Below are positions 46,785 to 59,754 of a stretch of DNA of 64,000 nucleotides, piece by piece. The position numbers were made by a program, and so were the translations under genes. Below the pieces are notes generated by a model. It worked only from the letters and a program-made list of their open reading frames with translations, did no database searches and had not been told where the DNA came from. The DNA comes from Ehretia macrophylla (lineage: Eukaryota; Streptophyta; Magnoliopsida; Boraginales; Ehretiaceae). Location of the stretch: positions 18,280,146 through 18,344,145 of the forward strand of contig CM075773.1 of the NCBI GenBank assembly GCA_037974665.1, read 5' to 3'. Each line of letters starts with the position of its first letter. Within the stretch, counting starts at the first letter, position 1.

Positions 46785-47342
46785 GTCATGTTGAGGGCAC
46801 AATTCCTTTATGTGTTAACGGTTCACAGTCCCAGCCTAGAGATATGGCCCATTCAAAAGGCCCAATGGGCTTAACGACAACCCATCCGCTTCAACAACGC
46901 AGCATCCTCGCAAGACGTGATATCGACGCATTGTAGGGTCCTCTAATATGCCGCGAGTAAGGTTGTCGTCATTTTAACAGCTCACGACGTACGATCTGGG
47001 ACGGAAAAACAGAGCAAAAGAAGAAAAGTGGCCCGAAACTGATGAAAACGTTCGATTTTGAGCTCCGAAAAGGGCACAGCGAGCTAGCTAGCTGCCCCCG
47101 TCGTAGAGCTCTCAGAGAGCTTTCCAACGGTATGCTGTGCGCCTCGTAACTCCTTACGGATCAAAACTTATGGGCACCGGAGCTACGGAGACCTGGTCAC
47201 AAGCCCTACGCCCTCGGGTTGCAGTCCCAGCCTCCACGTGAAGAGAAGTTCTCTTCCCCAAGGTTCCGTGGGATTCGATAATAGAAATGTGGTGGGTAAA
47301 GTATCTTGGCAACGCTAACCGGAGCAAAAAAAATTGAAAAGG

Positions 47343-47461
47343 GGGGTGCAACACGAGGACTTCCCAGGGGATCACCCATCCTAGTACTACTCTCGCCCAA
47401 GCACGCTTAACTTCGGAGTTCTGATGGGATCCGGTGCATTAGTGCTGGTATGATCGCACCC
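47343..47461 (-). rRNA. 5S: 5S rRNA, 1 substitution
   Basis: The only change is nt 91 C>U in box C. Flank S; spacer A. It is the first of the A/S units that interleave with L units in the right third. Confidence 0.97.
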
Positions 47462-48031
47462 GTCATGTTGTGGGCACAATTCCTTTATGTGTTAACGGTT
47501 CACAGTCCCAACCTAGAGATATGGCCCATTCAAAAGGCCCAATGGGCTTAACGACAACACATCCGCTTCAACAACGCAGCATCCTCGCAAGACGTGATAT
47601 CGACGCATTGTAGGGTCCTCTAATGTGCCGCGAGTAAGGTTGTCATCCTTTTAACAGCTCACGACGTACGATCCGGGACGGAAAAACAGAGCAAAAGAAG
47701 AAAAGAGGCCCCAAACTGATTAAAACGAACGAATTTGAGCTCCGAAAAGGGCACAGCGAGCTGGCTAGCTGCCCCCGTCGTAGAGCTCTCGGAGTGCTTT
47801 CCAACGGTATGCTGTGCGCCGCGTAACTCCTTACGGATCAAAAGTTATGGGCACCGGAGCGACGGAAAACTAGTCATAAGCCCTACGCCCTGGGTTTGCG
47901 GACCCACCCTCCACGTGAAGAGAAGTTGTCTTGCCCAAGGTGCCGTGGGATTCGATAATAGAAATGTGGTGGGTAAAGTATCTTGGCAACCCTAACCGGA
48001 GCAAAAAAAATTGAAAAAGTGGGTGCAAAAG

Positions 48032-48150
48032 GGGGTGCAACACGAGGACTTCCCAGGGGGTCACCCATCCTAGTACTACTCTCGCCCAAGCACGCTTAAC
48101 TTCGGAGTTCTGATGGGATCCGGTGCATTAGTAATGGTATGATCGCACCC
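48032..48150 (-). rRNA. 5S: 5S rRNA, 2 substitutions, L unit
   Basis: Changes are nt 18 C>U and 17 G>U, adjacent in the 5' half. Flank L; spacer B. The downstream spacer has a cluster of changes at 47707-47730. Confidence 0.95.
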
Positions 48151-48708
48151 GTCATGTTGAGGGCACAATTCCTTTATGTGTTAACGGTTCACAGTCCCAG
48201 CCTAGAGATATGGCCCATTCAAAAGGCCCAATGGGCTTAACGACAACCCATCCGCTTCAACAACGCAGCATCCTCGCAAGACGTGATATCGACGCATTGT
48301 AGGGTCCTCTAATGTGCCGCGAGTAAGGTTGTCGTCCTTTTAACAGCTCACGACGTGCGATCCGGGACGGAAAAACAGAGCAAAAGAAGAAAAGTGGCCC
48401 GAAACTGATGAAAACGTTCGATTTTGAGCTCCGAAAAGGGCACGGCGAGCTAGCTAGCTGCCCCCGTCGTAGAGCTCTCGGAGAGCTTTCCAACGGTATG
48501 CTGTGCGCCGCGTAACTCCTAACGGATCAAAAGTTATGGGCACCGGAGCGACGGAGACCTGGTCACAAGCCCTACGCCCTCGGTTTGCGGGCCCAGCCTC
48601 CACGTGAAGAGAAGTTGTCTTGCCCAAGGAGCCGTGGGATTCGATAATAGAAATGTGGTGGGTAAAGTATCTTGGCAACCCTAACCGGAGCAAAAAAAAT
48701 TGAAAAGG

Positions 48709-48827
48709 GGGGTGCAACACGAGGACTTCCAAGGGGGTCACCCATCCCAGTACTACTCTCGCCCAAGCACGCTTAACTTCGGAGTTCTGATGGGATCTGG
48801 TGCATTAGTGCTGGTATGATCGCACCT
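48709..48827 (-). rRNA. 5S: 5S rRNA, 4 substitutions
   Basis: Changes are nt 97 G>U, 80 A>G, 30 G>A and 1 G>A. The last alters the initiating base. Flank S; spacer B. Confidence 0.94.
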
Positions 48828-49385
48828 GTCATGTTGAGGGCACAATTCCTTTATGTGTTAACGGTTCACAGTCCCAGCCTAGAGATATGGCCCATTCAAA
48901 AGGCCCAATGGGCTTAACGACAACCCATCCGCTTCAACAACGCAGCATCCTCGCAAGACGTGATATCGACGCATTGTAGGGTCCTCTAATGTGCCGCGAT
49001 TAAGGTTGTCGTCCTTTTAACAGCTCACGACGTACGATACGGGACGGAAAAACAGAGCAAAAGAAGAAAAGTGGCCCAAAACTGATGAAAACATTCGATT
49101 TTGAGTTCCAAAAAGGGCACGGCGAGCTAGCTAGCTGCCCTCGTCGTAGAGCACTCGGAGAGCTTTCCAATGGTATGCTGTACGCCGCGTAACTCCTTAC
49201 GGATCAAAAGTTATGGGCACCGGAGCGACGGAGACCTGGTCACAAGCCCTACGCCCTCGGTTTGCGGGCCCAGCCTCCACGTGAAGAGAAGTTGTCTTGC
49301 CCAAGGTGCCGTGGGATTCGATAATAGAAATGTGGTGGGTAAAGTATCTTGGCAACCCTAACCGGAGCAAAAAAAATTGAAAAGG

Positions 49386-49504
49386 GGAGTGCAACACGAG
49401 GACTTCCCAGGGGGTCACCCATCATAGTACTACTCTCGCCCAAGCACTCTTAACTTCGGAGTTCTGATGGGATCCTGTGCATTAGTGCTAGTATGATCGC
49501 ACCC
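49386..49504 (-). rRNA. 5S: 5S rRNA, 5 substitutions
   Basis: Changes are nt 117 C>U, 81 G>U (box C), 57 C>A (box A), 29 C>A and 15 C>U. Flank S; spacer B. Confidence 0.93.
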
Positions 49505-50074
49505 GTCATGTTGAGGGCACAATTCCTTTATGTGTTAACGGTTCACAGTCCCAGCCTAGAGATATGGCCCATTCAAAAGGCGCAATGGGCTTAACGACAT
49601 CCCATCCGCTTCAACAACGCAGCATCCTCGCAAGACGTGATATCGACGCATTGTAGGGTCCTCTAATGTGCCGCGAGTAAGGTTGTCGTCCTTTTAACAG
49701 CTCACGACGTACGATCCGGGACGGAAAAACAGAGCAAAAGAAGAAAAGTGGCCCGAAACTGATGAAAACGTTCGATTTTGAGCTCCGAAAAGGGCACGGC
49801 GAGCTAGCTACCTGCCCCCGTCGTAGAGCTCTCGGAGAGCTTTCCAACGGTATGCTGTGCGCCGCGTAACTCCTTACGGATCAAAAGTTATGGGCACCGG
49901 AGCGACGGAGACCTGGTCACAAGCCCTACGCCCTCGGTTTGCGGGCCCAGCCTCCACGTGAAGAGAAGTTGTCTTGCCCAAGGTGCCGTGGGATTCGATA
50001 ATAGAAATGTGGTGGGTAAAGTATCTTGGCAACCCTAACCGGAACAAAAAAAATTGAAAAAGGGTGTGCAAAAG

Positions 50075-50193
50075 GGGGTGCAACACGAGGACTTCCCAGG
50101 GAGTCCCCCATCCTAGTACTACTCTCGCCCAAGCACGCTTAACTTCGGAGTTCCAATGGGATCCGGTGCATTAGTGCTGGTATGATCGCACCC
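50075..50193 (-). rRNA. 5S: 5S rRNA, 4 substitutions, L unit
   Basis: Changes are nt 92 C>U and 88 U>G (both box C), 40 A>G and 39 C>U. Flank L; spacer B. Confidence 0.93.
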
Positions 50194-50751
50194 GTCATGT
50201 TGAGGGCACAATTCCTTTATGTGTTAAAGTTTCACAGTCCCAGCCTAGAGATATGGCCCATTCAAAAGGCCCAATGGGCTTAACGACAACCCATCTGCTT
50301 CAACAACGCAGCATCCTCGCAAGACGTGATATCGACGCATTGTAGGGTCCTCTAATGTGCCGCGAGTAGGGTTGTCGTCCTTTTAACAGCTCACGACGTA
50401 CGATCCGGGACGGAAAAACAGAGCAAAAGAAGAAAAGTGGCCCGAAACTGATGAAAACGTTCGATTTTGAGCTCCGAAAAGGGCACGGCGAGCTAGCTAG
50501 CTGCCCCCGTCGTAGAGCTCTCGGAGAACTTTCCAACGGTATGCTTTGCCCCGCGTAACTCCTTACGGATCAAAAGTTATGGGCACCGGAGCGACGGAGA
50601 CCTGGTCACCAGCCCTATGCCCTCGGTTTGCGGGCCCAGCCTCCACGTGAAGAGAAGTTGTCTTGCCCAAGGTGCCGTGGCATTCGATAATAGAAATGTG
50701 GTGGGTAAAGTATCTTGGCAACGCTAACCGGAGCAAAAAAAATTGAAAAGG

Positions 50752-50870
50752 GGGGTGCAACACGAGGACTTCCCAGGGGGTCACCCATCCTAGTACTACT
50801 CTCGCCCAAGCACGCTTAACTTCGGAGTTCTGATGGGATCCGGTGCATTAGTGCTGGTATGATCGCACCC
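50752..50870 (-). rRNA. 5S: 5S rRNA, consensus copy
   Basis: No change from the consensus within the gene. The upstream block has one change near -9. Flank S; spacer B. Confidence 0.98.
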
Positions 50871-51428
50871 GTCATGTTAAGGGCACAATTCCTTTATGTG
50901 TTAACGGTTCATAGTCCCAGCCTAGAGATATGGCCCATTCAAAAGGTCCAATGGGCTTAACGACAACCCATCCGCTTCAACAACGCAGCATCCTCGTAAT
51001 ACGTGATATCGACGCATTGTAGGGTCCTCTAATGTGCCGCGAGTAAGGTTGTCGTCCTTTTAACAACTCACGACGTACGATCCGGGACAGAAAAACAGAG
51101 CAAAAGAAGAAAAGTGGCCCGAAACTGATGAAAACGTTCGATTTTGAGTTCCGGAAAGGGCACGGCAAGCTAGCTAGCTGCCCCTGACGTAGAGCTCTCG
51201 GAGAGCTTTCCAACGGTATGCTGTGTGCCGCGTAACTCCTTACGGATTAAAAGTTATAGGCACCGGGGCGACGGAGACCTGGTCACAAGCCCTACGCCCT
51301 CGGTTTGCGGGCCCAGCCTCCACGTGAAGAGAAGTTGTCTTGCCCAAGGTGCCGTGGGATTCGATAATAGAAATGTGGTGGGTAAAGTATCTTGGCAACG
51401 CTAACCGGAGCAAAAAAAATTGAACAGG

Positions 51429-51547
51429 GGTGTGCAACACGAGGACTTCCCAAGGGGTCACCCATCCTAGTACTACTCTCGCCCAAGCACTCTTAACTTC
51501 GGAGTTCTGATGGGATCCGGTGCATTAGTGCTGGTATGATCGCACCC
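51429..51547 (-). rRNA. 5S: 5S rRNA, 3 substitutions
   Basis: Changes are nt 117 C>A, 95 C>U (box C) and 57 C>A (box A). The proximal T4 is broken by a G (TGTT). Flank S; spacer B. Confidence 0.94.
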
Positions 51548-52117
51548 GTCATGTTGAGGGCACAATTCCTTTATGTGTTAACGGTTCACAGTCCCAGCCT
51601 AGAGATATGGCCCATTCAAAAGGCCCAATGGGCTTAACGACAACCCATCCGCTTCAACAACGCAGCATCCTCGCAAGATGTGATATCGACGCATTGTAGG
51701 GCCCTCTAATGTCCCTCGACTTAGGTTGTCGTCCTTTTAACAGCTCACGACGTGCGAACCAGGACGGAAAAACAGAGCAAACGAAGAAAAGTGGCCCAAA
51801 ACTGATGAAAACGTTCAATTTTGGGCTCCAAAAATGGTACGGCGAGCTAGCTAGCTGCCCCCGTCGTAGAGCACTCGGAGAGCTTTCCAACGGTATGTTG
51901 TACGTCGCGTAACTCCTTACGGATCAAATGTTATGGGCACCGGAGCGACGGATACATAGTCACAAGCCCTACGCCCTCGGTTTGCGGGCCCAGCCTCCAC
52001 GTGAATTGAAGTTGTCTTGCCCAAGGTGCCGTGGGATTCGATAATAGAAATGTGGTGGGTAAAGTATCTTGGCAACCCTAACCGGAGCAAAAAAAATTGA
52101 AAAAGGGGGTGCAAAAG

Positions 52118-52236
52118 GGGGTGCAACACGAGGACTTCCCAGGGGGTCACCCATCCTAGTACTAATCTCGCCCAAGCACGCTTAACTTCGGAGTTCTGAT
52201 GGGATCCGGTGCATTAGTGCTGGTATGATCGCACCC
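52118..52236 (-). rRNA. 5S: 5S rRNA, 1 substitution, L unit
   Basis: The only change is nt 72 G>U in the intermediate element. Its downstream spacer is diverged between 51703 and 51850. Flank L; spacer B. Confidence 0.96.
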
Positions 52237-52806
52237 GTCATGTTGAGGGCACAATTCCTTTATGTGTTAACGGTTCACAGTCCCAGCCTAGAGATATGGC
52301 CCATTCAAAAGGCTCAATGGGCTTAACGACAACCCATCCGCTTCAACAACGCAGCATCCTCGCAAGACGTGATATCGACGCATTGTAGGGTCCTCTAATG
52401 TGCCGCGAGTAAGGTTGTCGTCCTTTTAACAGCTCACGACGTACGATCTGGGACGGAAAAACAGAGCAGAAGAAGAAAAGTGGCCCGAAACTGATGAAAA
52501 CGTTCAATTTTGAGCTCCGAAAATCGCACGGTGAGCTAGCTAGCTGCCCCAGTCGTAGAGCTCTCGGAGAGCTTTCCAACGGTATGCTGTGCGCCGCGTA
52601 ACTCCTTACGGATCAAAAGTTATGGGCACCGGAGCGACGGAGACCTGGTCACAAACCCTACGCCCTCGGTTTGCGGGCCCAGCCTCCACGTGAAGAGAAG
52701 TTGTCTTGTCCAAGGTGCCGTGGGATTCGATAATAGAAATGTGGTGGGTAAAGTATCTTGGCAACCCTAACCGGAGCAAAAAAAATTGAAAAAGGGGGTG
52801 CAAAAG

Positions 52807-52925
52807 GGGGTGCAACACGAGGACTTCCCAGGGGGTCACCCATCCTAGTACTACTCTCGCCCAAGCGCGCTTAACTTGGGAGTTCTGATGGGATCCGTTG
52901 CATTAGTGCTGGTATGATCGCACCC
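52807..52925 (-). rRNA. 5S: 5S rRNA, 3 substitutions, L unit
   Basis: Changes are nt 59 U>C (box A), 48 G>C and 28 C>A. The downstream CTTGTCCAAGG variant is otherwise found only at 35-42 kb. Flank L; spacer B. Confidence 0.95.
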
Positions 52926-53483
52926 GTCATGTTGAGGGCACAATTCCTTTATGTGTTAACGGTTCATAGTCCAAGCCTAGAGATATGGCCCATTCAAAAG
53001 GCCCATTGGGCTTAACAACAACCCATCCACTTCAACAACGCAGCATCCTCGCAAGACGTGATATCGACGCATTGTAGGGTCCTCTAATGTGCCGCGAGTA
53101 AGGTTGTTGTGCTTTTAACAACTAACGACGTACGATCCGGGACGGAAAAACAGAGCAGAAGATGAAAAGTGGCCAAAAACTGATGAAAATGTTCGATTTT
53201 GAGCTCCGAAAAGGGCACAGCGAGCAAGCTCGCTACCCCCGTCGTAGAGGTCTCAGAGAGCTTTCCAACGGTATGCTGTGCGCCTCGTAACTCCTTACGG
53301 ATCAAAAGTTAGGGGCGCCGGAGTGACGGAGACCTGGTCACAAGCCCTACGCCCTCGGTTTTCGGGCCCAACCTCCACGTGAAGAGAAGTTGTCTTGGCC
53401 ACGGTGCCGTGGGATTCGATAATAGAAATGTGGTGGGTAAAGTATCTTGGCAAGGCTCCCCGGGGCAAAAAAAATTGAAAAGG

Positions 53484-53602
53484 GGGGCGCAACACGAGGA
53501 CTTCCCAGGGGGTCACCCATCCTAGTGCTACTCTCGCCCAAGCACGCTTAACTTCAGTGTTCTGATGGGATCCGGTGCATTAGTGCTGGTATGATCGCAC
53601 CC
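53484..53602 (-). rRNA. 5S: 5S rRNA, 4 substitutions
   Basis: Changes are nt 115 A>G, 76 U>C, 47 C>U and 45 U>A. Just past the terminator the spacer reads GGCTCCCCGGGG at 53454-53465 where other units have CGCTAACCGGAG. Flank S; spacer A. Confidence 0.93.
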
Positions 53603-54160
53603 ATCATGTTGAGGGCACAATTCCTTTATGTGTTAACGGTTCACAGTCCCAGCCTAGAGATATGGACCATTCAAAAGGCCCAATGGCCTTAACGACAACC
53701 CATCCTATTCAACAACGCAGCATCCTCGCAAGACGCGATATCGACGCATTGTAGGGTCCTCTAATGTGCCGCGAGTAAGGTTGTCGTCCTTTTAACAGCT
53801 CACGACGTACGATCCGGGACGGAAAAACAGAGCAAAAGATGAAAAGTGGCCGAAAACTGATGAAAATGTTCGATTTTGAGCTCCGAAAAGGGCACATCGA
53901 GCAAGATAGCTGCCCCCGTCGTAGAGCTCTCAGAGAGCTTTCCAACGGTATGCTGTGCGCCTCGTAACTCCTTACGGATCAAAAGTTATGGGCACCGGAG
54001 CGACGGAGACCTGGTCACAAGCCCTACGCCCTCGGTTTGCGGGCCCAGCCTCCACGTGAAGAGAAGTTGTCTTGCCCAAGGTGCCGTGGGATTAGATAAT
54101 AGAAATGTGGTGGGTAAAGTATCTTGGCAACGCTAACCGGAGCAAAAAAAATTGAAAAGG

Positions 54161-54279
54161 GGGGTGCAACACGAGGACTTCCCAGGGGGTCACCCATCCT
54201 AGTACTACTCTCGCCCAAGCACGCTTAACTTCGGAGTTCTGATGGGATCCGGTGAATTAGTGCTGGTATGATCGCACCC
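54161..54279 (-). rRNA. 5S: 5S rRNA, 1 substitution
   Basis: The only change is nt 25 G>U, shared with its right neighbour. Flank S; spacer A. Confidence 0.97.
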
Positions 54280-54849
54280 GTCATGTTGAGGGCACAATTC
54301 CTTTATGTGTTAACGGTTCATAGACCCAGTCTAGAGAGATGGCCCATTCACAGGGCCCAATGGGCTTAACGACAACCCATCCGCTTCAACAACCCAGCAT
54401 CGTCGCAAGACGTGATATCGACGCATTGTAGGGTCCTCTAATGTGCCGCGAGTAAGGTTGTCGTCCTTTTAATAGCTCACGACGTACAATCCGGGACGGA
54501 AAAACAGAGCAAATGAAGAAAAGTGGCCCGAAACTGACGAAAACGTTCGATTTTGAGCTCCGAAAAGGGCACGGCAAGCTAGCTAGCTGCCCCTGTCGTA
54601 GAGCTCTCGGAGAGCTTTCCAACGGTATGCTGTACGCCGCGTAACTCCTTACGGATCAAAAGGTATGGGCACCGGAGCGACGGAGACGTAGTCACAACCC
54701 CTACGACCTCGGGCTGCGGGCCCAGCGTCCAGGAGAAGAGAAGTTGTCTTGCCCAAGGTGCCGTGGGATTTGATAATAGAAATGTGGTGGGTAAAGTATC
54801 TTGGTAACCCTAACCGGAGCAAAAAAAATTGAAAAAGGGGGTGCAAAAG

Positions 54850-54968
54850 GGGGTGCAACACGAGGACTTCCCAGGGGGTCACCCATCCTAGTACTACTCT
54901 CGCCCAAGCACGCTTAACTTCGGAGTTCTGATGGGATCCGGTGAATTAGTGCTGGTATGATCGCACCT
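54850..54968 (-). rRNA. 5S: 5S rRNA, 2 substitutions, L unit
   Basis: Changes are nt 25 G>U and 1 G>A. It shares nt 25 with the adjacent S copy despite the different flank type, which suggests local gene conversion. Flank L; spacer B. Confidence 0.95.
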
Positions 54969-55526
54969 GTCATGTTGAGGGCACAATTCCTTTATGTGTT
55001 AACGGTTCACAGTCCCAGCCTAGAGATATGGCCCATTCAAAAGGCCCAATGGGCTTAACGACAACCCATCCGCTTCAACAACGCAGCATCCTCGCAAGAC
55101 GTGATATCGACGCATTGTAGGGTCCTCTAATGTGCCGCGAGTAAGGTTGTCGTCCTTTTAACAGCTCACGACGTACGATCCGGGACGGAAAAACAGAGCA
55201 AAAGAAGAAAAGTGGCCCGAAACTGATGAAAACGTTCGATTTTGAGCTCTGAAAAGGGCACAGCGTGCTAGCTAGCTGCCCCCGTCGTAGAGCTCTCAGA
55301 GAGCTTTCCAACGGTATGCTGTGCGCCTCGTAACTCCTTACGGATCAAAAGTTATGGGCACCGGAGCGACGGAGACCTGGTCACAAGCCCTACGCCCTCG
55401 GTTTGCGGGCCCAGCCTCCACGTGAAGAGAAGTTGTCTTGCCCAAGGTGCCGTGGGATTCGATAATAGAAATGTGGTGGGTAAAGTATCTTGGCAACGCT
55501 AACCGGAGCAAAAAAAATTGAAAAGG

Positions 55527-55645
55527 GGGGTGCAACACGAGGACTTCCCAGGGGGTCACCCATCCTAGTACTACTCTCGCACAAGCACGCTTAACTTCGG
55601 AGTTCTGATGGGATCCGGTGCATTAGTGCTGGTATGATCGCACCC
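55527..55645 (-). rRNA. 5S: 5S rRNA, 1 substitution
   Basis: The only change is nt 65 G>U, next to box A. Flank S; spacer A. Confidence 0.97.
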
Positions 55646-56215
55646 GTCATGTTGAGGGCACAATTCCTTTATGTGTTAACGGTTCACAGTTCCAGCCTAG
55701 AGATATGGCCCATTCAAAAGGCCCAATGGGCTTAACGACAACCCATCCGCTTCAACAACGCAGCATCCTCGCAAGACGTGATATCGACGCATTGTAGGGT
55801 CCTCTAATGTGCCGCGAGTAAGGTTGTCATCCTTTTAACAGCTCACGACGTACGATCCGGGATGGAAAAACAGAGCAAAAGAGGAAAAGTGGCCCGAAAC
55901 TGATGAAAACGTTCGATTTTGTGCTCCGAAAAGGGCACGGCGAGCTAACTAGCTGCCCCCGTCGTAGAGCTCTGGGAGAGCTTTCCAACGGTATGTTGTG
56001 CGCTGCGTAACTCCTTACGGATCAAAAGTTATGCGCACCGGAGCGACGGAGACCTGGTCACAAGCCCTACGACCTCGGTTTGCGGGCCCAACCTCCACGT
56101 GAAGAGAAGTTGTCTTGCCCAAGGTGCCGTGGGATTCGATAATAGAAATGTGGTGGGTAAAGTATCTTGGCAACCCTAACCGGAGCAAAAAAAATTGAAA
56201 AAGGGGGTGCAAAAG

Positions 56216-56334
56216 GGGGTGTAACACGAGGACTTCCCAGGGGGTCACCCATCCTAGTACTACTCATGCCCAAGAACGCTTAACTTCGGAGTTCTGATGG
56301 GATCCGGTGCATTAGTGCTGGTATGATCACACCC
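56216..56334 (-). rRNA. 5S: 5S rRNA, 5 substitutions, L unit
   Basis: Changes are nt 113 G>A, 69 A>U, 68 G>A, 60 G>U (box A) and 6 C>U. The nt 69/60 pair marks a subfamily with 57581 and 60325. Flank L; spacer B-like (CTGGGAG, GCTGCG). Confidence 0.93.
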
Positions 56335-56891
56335 GTCATGTTGAGGGCACAATTCCTTTATGTGTTAACGGTTCACAGTCCCAGCCTAGAGATATGGCCC
56401 ATTCAAAAGGCCCAATGGGCTTAACGACAACCCATCCGCTTCAACAACGCAGCATCCTCGCAAGACGTGATATCGACGCATTGTAGGTCCTCTATTGTGC
56501 CGCGAGTAAGGTTGTCGTCCTTTTAACAGCTCACGACGTACGATCCGGGACGGAAAAACAGAGCAAAAGAAGAAAAGTGGCCCGAAACTGATGAAAACGT
56601 TCGATTTTGAGCTCCGAAAAGGGCACAGCGAGCGAGCTAGCTGCCCCCGTCGTAGAGCTCTCAGAGAGCTTTCCAACGGTATGCTGTGCGCCTCGTAACT
56701 CCTTACGGATCAAAAGTTATGGGCACCGGAGCGACGGAGACCTGGTCACAAGGCCTACGCCCTCGGTTTGCGGGCCCAGCCTCCACGTGAAGAGAAGTTG
56801 TCTTGCCCAAGGTGCCGTGGGATTCAATAATAGAAATGTGGTGGGTAAAGTATCTTGGCAACGCTAACCGGAGCAAAAAAAATTGAAAAGG

Positions 56892-57010
56892 GGGGTGCAA
56901 CACGAGGACTTCCCAGGGGGTCACCCATCCTAGTACTACTCTCGCCCAAGCACGCTTAACTTCGGAGTTCTGATGGGATCCGGTGCATTAGTGCTGGTAT
57001 GATCGCACCC
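56892..57010 (-). rRNA. 5S: 5S rRNA, consensus copy
   Basis: No change from the consensus within the gene. The downstream spacer lacks one G in GTAGGGTCC. Flank S; spacer A. Confidence 0.98.
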
Positions 57011-57580
57011 GTCATGTTGAGGGCACAATTCCTTTATGTGTTAACGGTTCACAGTTCCAGCCTAGAGATATGGCCCATTCAAAAGGCCCAATGGGCTTAA
57101 CGACAACCCATCCGCTTCAACAACGCAGCATCCTCGCAAGACGTGATATCGACGCATTGTAGGGTCCTATAATGTGCCGCGAGTAAGGTTGTCGTCCTTT
57201 TAACAGCTCACGACGTACGATCCGGGATGGAAAAACGGAGCAAAAGAAGAAAAGTGGCCCGAAACTGATGAAAACGTTCAATTTTGAGCTCCGAAAAGGG
57301 CACATCGAGATAGCTCGCTGCCCCTGTCGTAGAGCTCTGGCAGAGCTTTCCAACGGTATGCTGTGCGCTGTGTAACTCCTTACGGATCAAAAGTTACGGG
57401 CACCGGAGCGACGGAGACCTGGTCACAAGCCCTATGCCCTCGGTTTGCGGGCCCAGCCACCACGTGAAGAGAAGTTGTCTTGCCCAAGGTGCCGTGGGAT
57501 TCGATAATAGAAATGTGGTGGGTGAAGTATCTTGGCAACCCTAACCGGAGCAAAAAAAATTGAAAAAGGGGGTGCAAAAG

Positions 57581-57699
57581 GGGGTGCAACACGAGCACTT
57601 CCCGGGGGGTCACCCATCCTAGTACTACTCACGCCCAAGAACGCTTAACTTCGGAGTTCTGATGGGATCCGGTGCATTAGTGCTGGTATGATCGCACCC
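57581..57699 (-). rRNA. 5S: 5S rRNA, 4 substitutions, L unit
   Basis: Changes are nt 104 C>G, 96 U>C, 69 A>U and 60 G>U. It is a nt 69/60 subfamily member. Flank L; spacer B-like. Confidence 0.94.
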
Positions 57700-58269
57700 G
57701 TCATGTTGAGGGCACAATTCCTTTATGTGTTAACGGTTCACAGTTCCAGCCTAGAGATATGGCCCATTCAAAAGGCCCAATGGGCTTAACGACAACCCAT
57801 CCGCTTAAAAAACGCAGCATCCTCGCAAGATGTGATATCGACGCATTGTAGGGTCCTCTAATGTGCCGCGAGTAAGGTTGTCGTCCTTTTAACAGCTCAC
57901 GACGTACGATCCGGGATGGAAAAACAGAGGAAAAGAAGAAAAGTGGCCCGAAACTGATAAAAACGTTCGATTTTGAGCTCCGAAAAGGGCACGGCGAGCT
58001 AGCTAGCTGCCCCCGTCGTAGAGCTCCCGAAGAACTTTCCTACGGTATGCTGTGCGCCGCGTAACTCCTTACGGATCAAAAGTTATGGGCACCGGAGCGA
58101 CGGAGACCTCGTCACAAGCCCTACGCCCTCGGTTTGCGGGCCAAGCCTCCATGTGAAGAGAAGTTGTCTTGCCCAAGGTGCCGTGGGATTCGATAATAGA
58201 AATGTGGTGGGTAAAGTATCTTCGCAACCCTAACCGGAGCAAAAAAAATTGAAAAAGGGGGTGCAAAAG

Positions 58270-58388
58270 GGGGTGCAACACGAGGACTTCCCAGGGGGTC
58301 ACCCATCCTAGTACTACTCTCGTCCGAGCACGCTTAACTTCGGAGTTCTGATGGGATCCGGTGCATTAGTGCTGGTATGATCGCACCC
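58270..58388 (-). rRNA. 5S: 5S rRNA, 2 substitutions, L unit
   Basis: Changes are nt 66 G>A and 63 U>C. The nt 66 change and the CTCCCG, CCATGTG and CCTCGTCAC spacer variants recur at 61691. Flank L; spacer B-like. Confidence 0.95.
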
Positions 58389-58946
58389 GTCATGTTGAGG
58401 GCACAATTCCTTTATGTGTTAACGGTTCACAGTCCCAACCTAGAGATATGGCCCATTCAAAAGGACCAATGGGCTTAACGACAACCCATCCGCTTCAACA
58501 ACGCAGCATCCTCGCAAGACGTGATATTGACGCATTGTAGGGTCCTCTAATGTGCCGCGAGTAAGGTTGTCGTCCTTTTAACAGCTCACGACGTACGATC
58601 TGGGATGGAAAAACAGAGCAAAAGAAGAAAAGTGGCCCGAAACTGATGAAAACGTTCGATTTTGAGCTCCGAAAAGGGCACAGCGAGCATGCTCGCTGCC
58701 CCCGTCGTAGAGCTCTCAGAGAGCTTTCCAACGGTATGCTGTGCGCCTCGTAACTCCTTACGGATCAAAAGTTATGGGCACCGGAGCGACGGAGACCTGG
58801 TCACAAGCCCTACGCCCTCGGTTTGCGGGCCCAGCCTCCACGTGAAGAGAAGTTGTCTTGCCCAAGGTGCCGTGGGATTCGATAATAGAAATATGGTGGG
58901 TAAAGTATCTTGGCAACCCTAACCGGAGCAAAAAAAATTGAAAAGG

Positions 58947-59065
58947 GAGGTGCAACACGAGGACTTCCCAGGGGGTCACCCATCCTAGTACTACTCTCGC
59001 CCAAGCACGCTTAACTTCGGAGTTCTTATGGGATCCGGTGCATTAGTGCTGGTATGATCGCACCC
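58947..59065 (-). rRNA. 5S: 5S rRNA, 2 substitutions
   Basis: Changes are nt 118 C>U and 39 C>A. Flank S; spacer A, closing the first trimer of the right-end periodicity. Confidence 0.96.
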
Positions 59066-59635
59066 GTCATGTTGAGGGCACAATTCCTTTATGTGCTAAC
59101 GGTTCACAGTCCCAGCCTAGAGATATGGCCCATTCAAAAGGCCCAATGGGCTTAACGACAACCCATCCGCTTCAACAACGCAGCATCCTCACAAGACGTG
59201 ATATCGACGCATTGTAGGGTCCTCTAATGTGCCGCGAGTAAGGTTGTTGTCCTTTTAACAGCTCACGACGTACGATCCGGGATGGAAAAACATAGCAAAA
59301 GAAGAAAAGTGGACCGAAACTGATGAAAACGTTCGATTTTGATCTCCGAAAATGGCACGGCGAGCTAGCTATCTGCCACCGTCGTAGAGCTCTCGGAGAG
59401 CTTTCCAACGGTATGCTGTGTGCCGCGTAATTCCTTACGGATCAAAAGTTATTGACAACGGAGCGACGGAGACCTGGTCACAAGCCCTACGCCCTCGGTT
59501 TGCGGGCCCAGCCTCCATGTGAAGAGAAGTTGTCTTGCCCAAGGTGCCGTGGGATTCGATAATAGAAATGTGGTGGGTAAAGTATCTTCTCAACCCTAAC
59601 CGGAGCAAAAAAAATTGAAAAAGGGGGTGCAAAAG

Positions 59636-59754
59636 GGGGTGCAACACGAGGACTTCCCAGGCGGTCACCCATCCTAGTACTACTCTCGCCCAAGCACGCT
59701 TAACTTAGGAGTTCTGATGGGATCCGGTGCATTAGTGCTGGTATGATCGCACCC
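59636..59754 (-). rRNA. 5S: 5S rRNA, 2 substitutions, L unit
   Basis: Changes are nt 93 C>G (box C) and 48 G>U. Flank L; spacer B. Confidence 0.95.
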